Below are positions 1-11,045 of a stretch of 47,300 nt of DNA, piece by piece (position 1 is the first letter of the stretch; the number at the start of each line of letters is the position of its first letter). The translations under genes were made by a program, and so were the position numbers. The stretch lies in NCBI RefSeq assembly GCF_040649515.1, contig NZ_JBEZFP010000066.1, positions 1 to 47,300 of the forward strand, in the 5' to 3' direction. The notes under the pieces were generated by a model that was not told the DNA's origin, ran no database searches, and was given only the letters and a program-made list of their open reading frames with translations. The stretch is from Yinghuangia elevatio (GTDB lineage Bacteria; Actinomycetota; Actinomycetes; Streptomycetales; Streptomycetaceae).

Positions 1-21
1 GCGAGATCTCCGGCTGGTAGG
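1..21. other. Inverted fold-back at the contig end
   Basis: The reverse complement of these 21 bases encodes Pro-Tyr-Gln-Pro-Glu-Ile-Ser. That is the peptide expected just before Gly-Arg-Leu-Glu-Ala-Leu-Leu in glycine dehydrogenase, which begins at base 22 on the + strand. The segment is therefore an inverted copy of the sequence that should precede it. This is typical of an amplification or assembly chimera and should not be read as gene sequence. Confidence 0.75.
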
Positions 22-2554
<2,533 letters not shown>

Positions 2555-2617
2555 CGATCCGTCCGCGCGGGCGGCGCGCGGCGGCGCACGAGCCGGCGCG
2601 GACGGCCCGGCAACGGC

Positions 2618-2661
2618 ACGCACGAGGGCGGCCACCGAACCCGGTGGCCGCCCTCGTGCGT
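2618..2661 (+). terminator. Strong hairpin terminator after gcvP
   Basis: A perfect 19-bp inverted repeat (2618-2636 and 2643-2661) encloses a 6-nt GAACCC loop, about 64 nt after the gcvP stop. There is no clear U-tract, which is usual for high-GC actinobacterial terminators. It may also serve the leftward gene ending at 2717. Confidence 0.85.
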
Positions 2662-2716
2662 CCCCGACGGGGACCTCGCGCGGGATCCGCGCCGTTGCCC
2701 GTCGCCTGAGGCCCCC

Positions 2717-2911
2717 TCAGGCGGCGAGACGGACGCGGGGCCGGTGCGGTGCGATCAGCCGCCCGTCCGGCAGGATCTCCCCGGTGTCCTCGAACAGGAC
2801 CACGCCATTGCACAGCAGACTCCATCCCTGCTCCGGGTGGGCCGCGACAACGTGCGCGGCCTCCCGGTCAGGGCTGTCGGCCGGCGGGCATTGCGGTTGG
2901 TGCTGGCACAT
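2717..2911 (-). CDS. Small conserved actinobacterial protein (DUF5999-like)
   Basis: A 64-residue protein beginning MCQHQPQCPPADSPDREAA, followed by HPEQGWSLLCNGVVLFEDTG and a short basic, proline-containing tail. I recognise the pattern as a small family common in Streptomyces, which I remember as DUF5999, with no known function. The three early cysteines (Cys2, Cys8 and one in SLLCNG) could bind metal, but this is unproven. The ATG at 2911 was chosen because conserved-looking sequence starts there and GAAGG lies about 7 nt upstream; the frame stays open further upstream but encodes nothing recognisable. It converges on gcvP and shares the terminator region. Confidence 0.75.
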   Translation of the reverse strand: MCQHQPQCPPADSPDREAAHVVAAHPEQGWSLLCNGVVLFEDTGEILPDGRLIAPHRPRVRLAA

Positions 2912-3098
2912 CCTCGTACCTTCTCGGTGATCGACGCCATGCGTCGCGTTCGGGCCGGGCGCTTGCCGACCGGCCATGCGGGAGTCGTGCGCTTTCCCAT
3001 GCAGTGACACGACCTGACTCGTGTCTGGTCCCATCCTGCGCCTCGCGCGAGGCCCCCGCAGCGAATTACCGAGTTCTCACCCGACCGCGCCATGCCGT

Positions 3099-3872
3099 TT
3101 ACACCGGGAGGGTCATCATCACGACGGGACGGGTGGTGGGTGCGGATGACCCACCTGCGGGCTCGAGCGTGACCCCGATGCGCGCCGCGTCGCCCAGACC
3201 TTTCGCGACGAGCCGCCGGACAGCGTCCTGACCGGCGGAAACGTCGTCCAACAGGCCGGCCGGGCGGACCTCGCGGTCGGTCATGAACCACACCTGCCAG
3301 ACATGTGCGGCATCGGGCGCCGGCAACCCGCCGGTCAATACCAGAGCCTCGTCGCGTGCGCGCGACGCGAGCGCGGTGGCGGAAATTCCGCCGTCGCTTG
3401 TCGTCGCCGTGCGCGTGTCGGGGGCGGTCACGATGGCCGCGATGCGGTCGGCGGCCCGGGTGCCGGCGTCGGAGCGGTCGCCGCGCGCGTCGGCCAGCAG
3501 CGTGCCGAGGACGACGGCGGCGACGAACATCGCGGCGGCGGTCAGCCACGGGAGCCGGGTGCCGGCGGCCAGGCCGGCGCGGCGCAGCGGGACCACGTTG
3601 CGGGGCGGGGCCTGGCGTACCGTGCCGATCTCGGCCATCACCCGCGACCGCAGCCGGTCCGGCGGGGGCACCGAGGTGGCGGCGGCCAGCCGCGCGGCCG
3701 TCTCGCGCAGTTCGCGGACCTCGTCCCGGCAGGCCGGGCACGACTCCAGGTGGCGTTCCACCAGGGCGCGTTCGTTCGGATCCAGCGCGTCGACCGCGTA
3801 CGGCCCGGTCAGCGCGTGCGCGTCGTCTCCGTCGCCGGAACCGCGCCGGGCGGGGCCGAGGGGGTGGTTCAT
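3099..3872 (-). CDS. rskA: RskA-type anti-sigma factor
   Basis: A 257-residue membrane anti-sigma factor. Residues 1-60 carry the zinc anti-sigma pattern: HALTGPYAVDALD, then RHLESCPACRDEVREL with the His-x3-Cys-x2-Cys arrangement. One transmembrane helix follows at about 105-122 (LPWLTAAAMFVAAVVLGTLL), then an extracytoplasmic RskA C-terminal domain (HVWQVWFM... GVTLEPAGG). The family sequesters its cognate ECF sigma factor until regulated proteolysis releases it. Its ATG overlaps the sigma-factor stop (ATGA), so translation is coupled and the two are produced in balance. The partner is surely the gene just upstream; the inducing signal cannot be read from sequence. Confidence 0.9.
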   Translation of the reverse strand: MNHPLGPARRGSGDGDDAHALTGPYAVDALDPNERALVERHLESCPACRDEVRELRETAARLAAATSVPPPDRLRSRVMAEIGTVRQAPPRNVVPLRRAGLAAGTRLPWLTAAAMFVAAVVLGTLLADARGDRSDAGTRAADRIAAIVTAPDTRTATTSDGGISATALASRARDEALVLTGGLPAPDAAHVWQVWFMTDREVRPAGLLDDVSAGQDAVRRLVAKGLGDAARIGVTLEPAGGSSAPTTRPVVMMTLPV

Positions 3873-4555
3873 GTCGAGGTCACCCCCAGGCAGTCGCGCA
3901 TGCGTATGAGGCCGTCCCGCAGCCGCGTCTTCACGGTGCCCAGCGGGACGTCCAGCAGTTCGGCGACCTCACGGTACGTGTAGCCGCCGTAGTAGGCGAG
4001 AGTTATGGACTCGCGCTGCAATTCGGTGAGGGACGCCAGACAGCGCCGCACCTGCTCGCGCTCCAGACGCGTTTCGACCTCCTCGGCCACCGCGTCGTAG
4101 GCGGGGGAGCCGTCCCGGCGCCCGGCCCGCTCCTCGCGGTCGGCCGCCGACTGCGCCGACCGCACCCGGTCGACGGCCCGGCGGTGCGCCATCGTGCACA
4201 CCCAGGCGTTGGCGCTGCCGCGTTCGGGGTCGTAGCGCGACGCGGTACGCCAGATCTCGACCAGCACCTCCTGCGCCACCTCCTCCGACTGCGCGGGGTC
4301 GCGCACGACGCGCAGGACCACACCGAGAACCACGGGCGACACCCGTACGTACACCTCTTCGAACGCCGCGGAGTCGCCGCGCGCCACGCGCACGAGCAGG
4401 CCCTCCAGCGACGATTCGGCCGCCGGTTCGCCCGCGGCCCGCATCCCTCTCAGTGCGCGCACGGTCGCCCCCGCCGGGGTGCGTTTGGCGGCTGCGACAC
4501 GGCAACTCCCGCATGCGGTGGGCGCCTGGCGCGCAGCGTCGTTGCCATCGTGCAC
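3869..4555 (-). CDS. sigK: ECF RNA polymerase sigma factor, SigK type
   Basis: An ECF sigma factor of up to 228 residues. Region 2 is seen as GDSAAFEEVY...EEVAQEVLVEIW and WVCTMAHRRAVDRVRS, and region 4 as LTELQRESITLAYYGGYTYREVAELLDVPLGTVKTRLRDGL, a good helix-turn-helix. It directs RNA polymerase to stress-type promoters and is held off by the coupled anti-sigma factor. The ATG at 4555 gives a 45-50 residue Cys-containing N-terminal extension unusual for the family. A later ATG (codon 38, MRAAGEPAAESS) would give a typical length of about 190 residues, so the start is uncertain. SigK/RskA assignment rests on the pairing and overall pattern. Confidence 0.88.
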   Translation of the reverse strand: MHDGNDAARQAPTACGSCRVAAAKRTPAGATVRALRGMRAAGEPAAESSLEGLLVRVARGDSAAFEEVYVRVSPVVLGVVLRVVRDPAQSEEVAQEVLVEIWRTASRYDPERGSANAWVCTMAHRRAVDRVRSAQSAADREERAGRRDGSPAYDAVAEEVETRLEREQVRRCLASLTELQRESITLAYYGGYTYREVAELLDVPLGTVKTRLRDGLIRMRDCLGVTST

Positions 4556-4776
4556 CCCTGTCCGGTAGCTGGCGAGGCCGGCGGCGGCCGGCGAGGGCCG
4601 GGTGACGGACCGTCAGGGGGCGGTGACGGGGGTGCTGTCGGGTGCGGTCCGTTGCCCGGGCCCTCGCGGACCCGCTCGTGGTTCACCGGGTGTTCGCGGC
4701 CGGGGGCGGAGCGGATTGGTCGGCGGGCGAGATTCCCGGACCCGTTCCGGGGAGGCGGGCCGGGTGCCCGTCCGGG

Positions 4777-5385
4777 TCAGGGCTGCGGGGCGGTGGGGGC
4801 GAGGCGGCGGCCCCGGCTGCCGAGCAGGGCGGCCAGTTCCTCGGCGGGATAGGGGCGGAGCGGCTGCACGCCGGGAGGCGCCGGGGCGAGGGGCACCAGG
4901 AGGTCCTGCCAGCCGACGAGGTCGGCGAGCCAGAGCGCGACCGTGTAGAGGCCGGGGATGTGCAGTAATCGCAGTTCGTAGTACCCGCGTTCGATCTGCG
5001 GAAGGGTGCGTACGGTGGCCACCGCCGCGTCCGTGCACGTGGTGAACGGGCCCTCGGTGAACCGCGCGACGGGGTGGCCGCCGCCGACGTCGGCGACTTC
5101 GACCGCACCGATGGTGTGCGCGCCGTCGTGCACGAGCCACCGCCAGCCGACCGGGCGTGCGGTGTCGAGGCCCCGCCCCTCGGCCAGGTCGGTCAGGTCG
5201 ATCTCGAACATGCGGTGCGGGCAGACCGCGCTGAACGGGGCATGGGTGTCCGCGTCGGGCGAACCGGGGGCGTCGGGCTCGTCGGTGCCGGCTTGCGTGG
5301 GCGCCGGCCGCCGATGCGGTGCGTCGAGCACCGCACGAACCGCCGCCCGGGCGTGCTCGGGTGTTTCGGGCACACGCAGAACCAT
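4777..5385 (-). CDS. Hypothetical protein, 202 aa
   Basis: I do not recognise this protein. Residues 1-55 are polar and proline-rich. The remainder looks like a compact mixed alpha/beta domain (CPHRMFEIDLTDLAEG, GWRWLVHDGAHTIGAVEVAD, RFTEGPFTTCTDAAV, LPQIERGYYELRLLHIPGL). It has no signal peptide or convincing membrane helix. The frame shows strong GC3 bias and ends in a proline-rich tail. It lies alone upstream of the sigK unit in the same direction, with about 220 nt between, so co-regulation is possible but not shown. The ATG at 5385 is the first start after a long non-coding stretch. Confidence 0.65.
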   Translation of the reverse strand: MVLRVPETPEHARAAVRAVLDAPHRRPAPTQAGTDEPDAPGSPDADTHAPFSAVCPHRMFEIDLTDLAEGRGLDTARPVGWRWLVHDGAHTIGAVEVADVGGGHPVARFTEGPFTTCTDAAVATVRTLPQIERGYYELRLLHIPGLYTVALWLADLVGWQDLLVPLAPAPPGVQPLRPYPAEELAALLGSRGRRLAPTAPQP

Positions 5386-5815
5386 GAGACCGCCTCATTT
5401 CTGATGCAGCGTCCGTTGTCACGCCGCGGGGCGTGGATCGAGGCTGGGCGTGGATCGAAAAATGCCGCTGTGCCGGTCCGGGCCGGGCGGGTGCTGCGCC
5501 GCGCAATGCAGGAACCGACCGTACAAGCCGGTCAGCGCATTGTACTTGAATGGCTGCGAAAAGTAACGAACTGAGGACAGATCGTTCGGAATGGTGGCCG
5601 CCGACACCTGTATGCGGGGTTTTCGCCGGTCAGCGGCGCGTGAAGGGAGCGCACGGGGCGCACGGGGACGGAAGGGCTCCACGCCCTGCGACCGCCCGTA
5701 CGATCCGGCCATCCAGGCCCGGGTCGTGCGGCTCCTGCGGGCCGTGCGGGGCCGGATACGCGGAGCCGGGTCCGTCGGTCCGGGGACGCGGGCCCGCGCC
5801 CCGCGACGACCGGCC
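5386..5815. other. 430-nt gene-free interval with a possible leftward promoter
   Basis: No convincing frame on either strand. The middle (about 5,505-5,600) is clearly more AT-rich than its surroundings. On the minus strand it carries TACAAT (5539-5544), a good -10 hexamer, but no clear -35 at 17 nt. It would fire toward the 202-aa gene, leaving a leader of about 150 nt. A weak inverted repeat (GACCG...CGGTC, around 5518-5535) sits next to it. Confidence 0.35.
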
Positions 5816-6802
5816 TCAGGCCAGGAAGCCCGCGAGCACGTCGTCCAGGCTCGCCAGCCCCGCGATGCCCTCGTCCGGGTCCCGGATCAGCGCGATGTGG
5901 GTCCGCCCGGTCCGCATCCGGCCGAGCAGCGCCGACAGGGTCGTCTCGCGGTCCACCGCCAGCAGCGGGTACACCGGCACCGTGTCGTCCGGGCCGCGGT
6001 CGAGGGTGTCGTGCACGTGGACATACCCCTCGACGCCGCCGTTGCGGACCACCGGGAAGCGCGACCGGCCGGTCTCGACGGAAGCGCGTTCCAGGGCCCG
6101 CCCGGTCACCGGCCCCGGCAGCGTGCGCACCTCCGCCCAGGGCCGCATCACCTGCCCGGCGGTGCGCGACTGGAAGGTAAGAGCCGTGGAGAGCCGGTGG
6201 TGCCCCCGGTGGTCGAGCAGTTCGTGCTCGCGCGACTCGGCGAGCACCGCCGGCAGTTCCTCGGCTGTGTAGACGCTGCGCACCTCGTCGACCGGCTCGA
6301 CGCGCGCGATCCGCAGGAACCCGTTCGCGACGTGCTGGAACACCCACAGCACGGGGGCGGTGACGCGAGAGAACAGCCACAGCGGCGGCGTGAGCCACAG
6401 CGCGCACTCCTCCGGACCCGCCAGCGCGATGTTCTTCGGCACCATCTCGCCGAGCACCATGTGGCAGAACACCACGAACGCGAGCCCCACCGCGAAGGCC
6501 AGCGGCCGGACCGCGCCGTGCGGGATGCCCAGCGCCTCGAACGGCGCCTCCAGCAGGTGCTCCAGCGCCGGTTCGGCGACCGCGCCGAGCCCGAGCGACG
6601 CGACGGTGATGCCCAGTTGCGCGCCTGCGAGCATCACCGACACCTGTTCCATGCCGCGCAGCACAATGCGGGCCCGCCGCGAGCCCTCCTCGGCCCGCGG
6701 GGCGATCTTCGTACGCCGGGCCGAGATCAGCGCGAACTCGGCGCCCACGAAGAACGCGTTCGCCAGCAGCAGGACGACCGACAGCGCGAGTTGGCCGATC
6801 AC
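5816..6802 (-). CDS. CNNM/CBS-domain hemolysin-like membrane protein (downstream copy)
   Basis: A 328-residue protein of the CorC/HlyC-like family. The N-terminal DUF21/CNNM membrane domain has about four helices (VIGQLALSVVLLLANAFFVG, then the signatures AEFALISARR, QLGITVASLGLG and MVLGEMVPKNIAL). A CBS pair follows (about 195-328), ending in GIAGLASLDDVLAGFLA. The C-terminal CorC_HlyC domain found in longer members is absent. Family members are linked to Mg2+/cation export or membrane homeostasis; the name hemolysin is historical. The GTG at 6802 overlaps the stop of the preceding paralogue (GTGA), so the two are coupled and may form a heteromer. Confidence 0.85.
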   Translation of the reverse strand: MIGQLALSVVLLLANAFFVGAEFALISARRTKIAPRAEEGSRRARIVLRGMEQVSVMLAGAQLGITVASLGLGAVAEPALEHLLEAPFEALGIPHGAVRPLAFAVGLAFVVFCHMVLGEMVPKNIALAGPEECALWLTPPLWLFSRVTAPVLWVFQHVANGFLRIARVEPVDEVRSVYTAEELPAVLAESREHELLDHRGHHRLSTALTFQSRTAGQVMRPWAEVRTLPGPVTGRALERASVETGRSRFPVVRNGGVEGYVHVHDTLDRGPDDTVPVYPLLAVDRETTLSALLGRMRTGRTHIALIRDPDEGIAGLASLDDVLAGFLA

Positions 6803-8109
6803 ACCGCGTCCTCGGCGCCGCCGAGCCGGGCGATCTCCACCTCGTCCACCCGGTGCCGGTCCATCGCGGCCACCATCACGCGCCGGTCGTCCACGTCCAC
6901 CCATTCGCCCACTTGCGGCACATGCCCCAAGTGCGCGAGTACAAGCCCGGCCAGCGTGCTGTAGTCGCCGTCCGGCATCCGCCAGCCGGTGGCCTCCTCG
7001 ACCTCGTCGGCCCGCAGCAGGCCGGACAGGCGCAGCGGTGCGGTGCCGCGGGCCGCGGCCGCCGGCGGGGCGTCCGGCTCGTCCGCCGGGTCGTGTTCGT
7101 CGGCCAGGTCGCCGACCAGTTCCTCGGCGAGGTCCTCGGCGGTGATGACCCCGGCCGTGCCGCCGTACTCGTCGACGACGACCGCCAGTTGCGTGTGCGC
7201 CTCGCGCAGGCGTTCGACGACGCGGTCCAGGTTGAGCGAAGTCGGGACCAGCACGGGCGGGCGGGCGATGGAGCTTACGGACGTGGCCGCACGCCGCCGC
7301 GGCGCCACCGTGAACGCGTCGTGCACCACCGCGACGCCGGTCACCTCGTCCAGACTCGCGGCACGCACCGGGAACCGGCTGTGGCCGCTGTCCCGGGCCG
7401 CCGCCATGAGGTCCGCCACGGTCGCCGACGCGGGCAGCCAGACCACGTCGGTACGCGGCGTCATCGCCTCCGCGGCCTGCTTGCCGGAGAAGCGCAGCGC
7501 CCGGTCGAGCACCTGCGCGGTCCCCTGCGGCAACGCCCCCTCGCGGGCCGAGTGCCGCACCAACTGCGTCAGTTCCTCGGCCGAGCGGGCGGACCCCAGC
7601 TCCTCCTGCGGCTCGATGCCGAGCCGCCGCACGAAGAAGTTCGCCGAACCGTTGAGGAACGTGATGACCGGCCGGAACGCCGTCGAGAACGCGGTCTGGA
7701 ACGGCCCGGCCACCGCGGCCACCCCGTACGGGCGCGCGATCGACGCGTTCTTCGGCACCAGTTCGCCCAGCACCATCTGTACCGCCGCGGCGATCACCAG
7801 GGCGAGCGGCGCCTTGACGTGCCGTGCCACGGAGTCGCCCACGCCGGGGATGGCCCTGATGACCGGCTCCAGCAGGGGCGCGAGCGCGGGCTCGGCGACG
7901 TACCCGGCGACCAGCGACGTGATCGTGATGCCCAGCTGCGCGCCGGAGAGTTGGAACGACAGCGTGCGCAGGCCCCGCAGGACGCGTCTCGCGCTCTTGT
8001 CACCCGACCGGGCCCGCTGCTCGACTTCGCTGCGCTCCACGGTGATCAGCGAGAACTCGGCGGCGACGAACATGCCGTTCCCCGCGATGAGCACTATGAG
8101 CAGCAGCAA
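6799..8109 (-). CDS. CNNM/CBS/CorC-domain hemolysin-like membrane protein (upstream copy)
   Basis: The longer paralogue, at least 436 residues. It has the DUF21/CNNM transmembrane domain (AAEFSLITVERSEVEQRA, QLGITITSLVAGY, MVLGELVPKNASIA), tandem CBS domains (about 215-330, with LAVVVDEYGGTAGVITAEDL) and a C-terminal CorC_HlyC domain (GDYSTLAGLVLAHLGHVP). It is probably a cation exporter or membrane-stress protein; inference is from family only. TTG 8109 is the first conventional start. The best Shine-Dalgarno (GAGGAG) stands 7 nt before an in-frame ATC at 8127, which would add six residues and complete the first helix, so the true start may be ATC or a misread ATG. First gene of a two-gene unit. 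Confidence 0.85.
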   Translation of the reverse strand: MLLLIVLIAGNGMFVAAEFSLITVERSEVEQRARSGDKSARRVLRGLRTLSFQLSGAQLGITITSLVAGYVAEPALAPLLEPVIRAIPGVGDSVARHVKAPLALVIAAAVQMVLGELVPKNASIARPYGVAAVAGPFQTAFSTAFRPVITFLNGSANFFVRRLGIEPQEELGSARSAEELTQLVRHSAREGALPQGTAQVLDRALRFSGKQAAEAMTPRTDVVWLPASATVADLMAAARDSGHSRFPVRAASLDEVTGVAVVHDAFTVAPRRRAATSVSSIARPPVLVPTSLNLDRVVERLREAHTQLAVVVDEYGGTAGVITAEDLAEELVGDLADEHDPADEPDAPPAAAARGTAPLRLSGLLRADEVEEATGWRMPDGDYSTLAGLVLAHLGHVPQVGEWVDVDDRRVMVAAMDRHRVDEVEIARLGGAEDAV

Positions 8110-8259
8110 CGGCAGCGCGACGTCGATCGCGGGTCTCCTCGGTCGGCCACGGTCCGGGGACGCCGAGGCGGGCCCCCGACGGTGCCCGCCGGGGGCACCG
8201 CCCGGTCAGGGTACGTCGCCGGTCGGGCATCCCGGGGCACGCCACGCCACGCCGTACGG

Positions 8260-9102
8260 CTACACCGGCACGGTGAACTGGTAGCCCTGCGCGAGCAACT
8301 CGGGTATGAGCCTGCGCAGGCACTCCACACTCTGGGTGCGGTCGCCGCCCCCGTCGTGCATGAGGATGACGCCGCCGGGGCCGAGCTGGCTGTGCACGGT
8401 CTGCATCATCTTGTCGACGCCCGGCTTACGCCAGTCGAGCGTGTCCACCGTCCAACCGAGCGACCGCATCTCCAGCGACGCCGCGACCTCCTGCACCTGC
8501 ACCGACCACATGCCGCCCGGGGCGCGGTACCACGGCACCGGGACACCCGGGACCGCCGCGTGGATCGCGTCCAGCGTCTGCTGCATCTGCGCGCGCATCT
8601 CCTCGGGGGTGCGCGTCGGCATCTCGGTGTCGTGGCTCATCGTGTGATTGCACAACGTGTGCCCCTGCGCGACGATCTCGCGGATCTGGCCGGGAAGCGC
8701 CTTGGCCTGGTTGCCGACAACGCAGAACGTTGCCTTGATGCCGTACTGCTTCAGGATGCCGAGAACCTGCGGGGTGTACGTGTTCCACGGCCCGTCGTCG
8801 AACGTCAGCGCGACCCACTTGCCGGGATCCGTCCGGCCCGTCTTCGACTGGAGCAGCGTCGGCACCTTGGGACCCGGCGTCGCCGCCGGCGGCTGAGCGG
8901 TCGGCGGCGTGGTCACCCCCTCGAACGACCCTTCCACTTCCGGCGGTTGCCCGGCATCGTCCTGGGTGGGCCGCGGGCCGGCGTGGGTACGCGGTGCGGC
9001 GGTGTCCGCACTCGCGGTCCACACCAGGAACCCGCACAGAAAAACCGCCAGCAGCACGACGGCGGCCTGGAACGACGCATTGCGCACCGGCACAACGGAC
9101 AC
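8260..9102 (-). CDS. Secreted polysaccharide deacetylase (NodB domain)
   Basis: A 280-residue carbohydrate esterase 4 family protein. After a signal anchor (about residues 8-28, AAVVLLAVFLCGFLVWTAS) and a Pro/Thr-rich linker comes a complete NodB domain: TFDDGPWNTYTPQVL (catalytic/metal Asp pair), NHTMSHDTE (metal His pair), YRAPGG, VDTLDW and LMHDGGGDR. Such enzymes deacetylate peptidoglycan or other N-acetylated surface glycans outside the cell. The GTG at 9102 was chosen over upstream starts because GGGGG lies 6 nt before it and the signal sequence begins at once. It is divergent from the ligase-like gene at 9350. The substrate cannot be decided from sequence. Confidence 0.92.
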   Translation of the reverse strand: MSVVPVRNASFQAAVVLLAVFLCGFLVWTASADTAAPRTHAGPRPTQDDAGQPPEVEGSFEGVTTPPTAQPPAATPGPKVPTLLQSKTGRTDPGKWVALTFDDGPWNTYTPQVLGILKQYGIKATFCVVGNQAKALPGQIREIVAQGHTLCNHTMSHDTEMPTRTPEEMRAQMQQTLDAIHAAVPGVPVPWYRAPGGMWSVQVQEVAASLEMRSLGWTVDTLDWRKPGVDKMMQTVHSQLGPGGVILMHDGGGDRTQSVECLRRLIPELLAQGYQFTVPV

Positions 9103-9349
9103 GGCTAACCCCCAGGTGGTACGTGGTAAAGCGCCGTGCCGCCCCCGACCCGGCGCGCGGGTGCGCCGGTGTACGGAGGGACGCGCCACCGAGGCCGCAC
9201 ACACCCTAGTGATCGCGAAATCAGCCGGGAAGAGGCATCCATGAGTAGGCGTCACACCTGGCCGGGTGACCCGTCGCCAGGGGTGACGCGGCGCTCGGGC
9301 GTGCGGTTCCCGGGAGATGCGCGGCACCGACTCGACGGGGAGGACTCCC

Positions 9350-10828
9350 ATGGGGGAGAAAGTCGACCAAATCGAGTTCACCCGGTCCGATCGCCAGCGC
9401 TACCGGCACAAGCTGCGGCGGTGCCTGGAAACGCTGGAACGGCTGCTCGCCGAAGGCCGGTTCGAGAGCCCGCGCAAACTGATGGGCGTGGAAATCGAGT
9501 TGAACCTCGCGGACCGCGACGGCATGCCGTGCATGGTGAACGACGAGGTGCTGGACCGCATCGCGAGCCCCGATTTCCAGACAGAACTGGGGCAGTTCAA
9601 CATCGAGGTCAACATCCCGCCGCACCGTCTCGCCGGGCCGGTGTTCTCCGAACTCGCCGAGGAACTGCGCACCAGCCTCGACTACGCCGACCGCAAGGCC
9701 GGTGAATCCGGGGCGCACATCGTCATGATCGGCATCCTGCCCACCCTCACCGATGCGCACATGGTGCTGGAGAACCTCTCGCACAACCCGCGCTACACCC
9801 TGCTCAACGACCAGATCCTGATGGCCCGCGGCGAGGACATCCAGCTCCAGATCGAGGGCATCGAACGGCTCGTCACCACGTCGTCGAGCATCGCCCCCGA
9901 GGCCGCCTGCACGTCCGTGCAACTGCATCTCCAGGTCACACCGGAAAACTTCGCGTCCGCGTGGAACGCGGCGCAGTCGATTTCCGGCGTCCAGGTCGCG
10001 CTGGGTGCCAACTCGCCGTTCCTGTTCGGCCGCGAACTGTGGCGCGAGACGCGGCCCATCCTCTTCGAGCAGTCCTGCGACACCCGGCCCGAGGAGCTGA
10101 TCGCCCAAGGCGTACGCCCGCTCACCTGGTTCGGCGAGCGCTGGATCGACTCGGTGGTCGACCTGTTCGCGGAGAACGTCCGCTACTTCCCCTCGCTCCT
10201 GCCCATCTGCGACGACGAGGACCCCCTCGAGGCGCTGGACCGCGGTGACGTCCCGCACCTGCGCGAACTCAAGCTGCACAACGGCACGATCTACCGCTGG
10301 AACCGGCCGGTCTACGACGTCGCCCGCGGCAAGCCGCACCTGCGGGTGGAGAACCGCGTCCTGCCGGCCGGCCCCACGGTCGACGACATCCTGGCCAACG
10401 CGGCCTTCTACTACGGCGTCGTACGCTCCCTCGTCGAGGACGAACTCCCGGTCTGGAAGAGCCTGTCCTTCGAACAGGCCACCGAGAACTTCCACGGCGG
10501 CGCCCGGCACGGCATCGAAGCGGAACTGGTGTGGCCGGGGCTCGGCCGCGTCCCGGTCACCGAACTGGTGTTGCGCGAACTCCTGCCGCGCGCGCACCGC
10601 GGCCTGGAGGCGTGGGGCATCGACGCCCGCGAGCGCGAGCAGTACCTCGGCATCATCGAGCAGCGCTGTCTGCGCCGCACCAACGGCGCGGCGTGGCAGA
10701 GCGCGACGTTCCACCACTTCCGCGACCGCCTCGGCCTGGACCGCCTGGGCGCGCTGCGGGCGATGACCCTGCGGTACGCCGAGCACATGCGCGGCGGCGC
10801 CCCCGTCCACACCTGGCCGGTCGACTGA
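9350..10828 (+). CDS. Glutamate--cysteine ligase-like (GCS2 family) enzyme
   Basis: A 492-residue member of the carboxylate-amine ligase/GCS2 superfamily. The start MGEKVDQIEF has GGGGAGG 6 nt upstream. MGVEIELNLAD is the typical early Glu-rich metal/ATP motif. FNIEVNIPPH, VQLHLQVTPENF, ALGANSPFLFGRELWRETRP and LRVENRVLPAGPTVDD fit the ATP-dependent amine-ligase core. Known relatives join glutamate to an amine or cysteine, but many actinobacterial members are uncharacterised and mycothiol uses a different enzyme (MshC), so the real substrate is unknown. It stands alone, with a strong hairpin immediately after its stop. Confidence 0.85.
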   Translation: MGEKVDQIEFTRSDRQRYRHKLRRCLETLERLLAEGRFESPRKLMGVEIELNLADRDGMPCMVNDEVLDRIASPDFQTELGQFNIEVNIPPHRLAGPVFSELAEELRTSLDYADRKAGESGAHIVMIGILPTLTDAHMVLENLSHNPRYTLLNDQILMARGEDIQLQIEGIERLVTTSSSIAPEAACTSVQLHLQVTPENFASAWNAAQSISGVQVALGANSPFLFGRELWRETRPILFEQSCDTRPEELIAQGVRPLTWFGERWIDSVVDLFAENVRYFPSLLPICDDEDPLEALDRGDVPHLRELKLHNGTIYRWNRPVYDVARGKPHLRVENRVLPAGPTVDDILANAAFYYGVVRSLVEDELPVWKSLSFEQATENFHGGARHGIEAELVWPGLGRVPVTELVLRELLPRAHRGLEAWGIDAREREQYLGIIEQRCLRRTNGAAWQSATFHHFRDRLGLDRLGALRAMTLRYAEHMRGGAPVHTWPVD

Positions 10829-10836
10829 CCGGCCGC

Positions 10837-10875
10837 GTCCCGTACGGCCGGGCAGGTAGCCCGGCCGTACGGGAC
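10837..10875 (+). terminator. Hairpin terminator after the GCS2-like gene
   Basis: A perfect 17-bp stem (10837-10853 and 10859-10875) with a 5-nt AGGTA loop, 8 nt after the stop codon. No U-tract. Confidence 0.85.
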
Positions 10876-11030
10876 GGTTGTGCGCGGCGGCCGGGCGGGG
10901 TGGGAGTGCGGGGTGGCTGTATGGGGTGGCTGGGCGGGCGGCCGGGTGCGGTGGCCGGGTAGGCGCGGGCGGTCCGTCGACCCGGCAACCGGGCGCCCGA
11001 CTCTTTATCCGGCCGTGTCCCCGCCGCGGA

Positions 11031-11045
11031 TACATTGTCCCGGTG
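11031..11045 (+). promoter_or_regulatory. Leaderless -10 element before the CPBP-type gene
   Basis: TACATT (11031-11036) lies six bases before GTG 11043, the spacing typical of actinobacterial leaderless transcripts. No Shine-Dalgarno sequence is present, which supports this start. No clear -35 hexamer was found. Confidence 0.5.
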
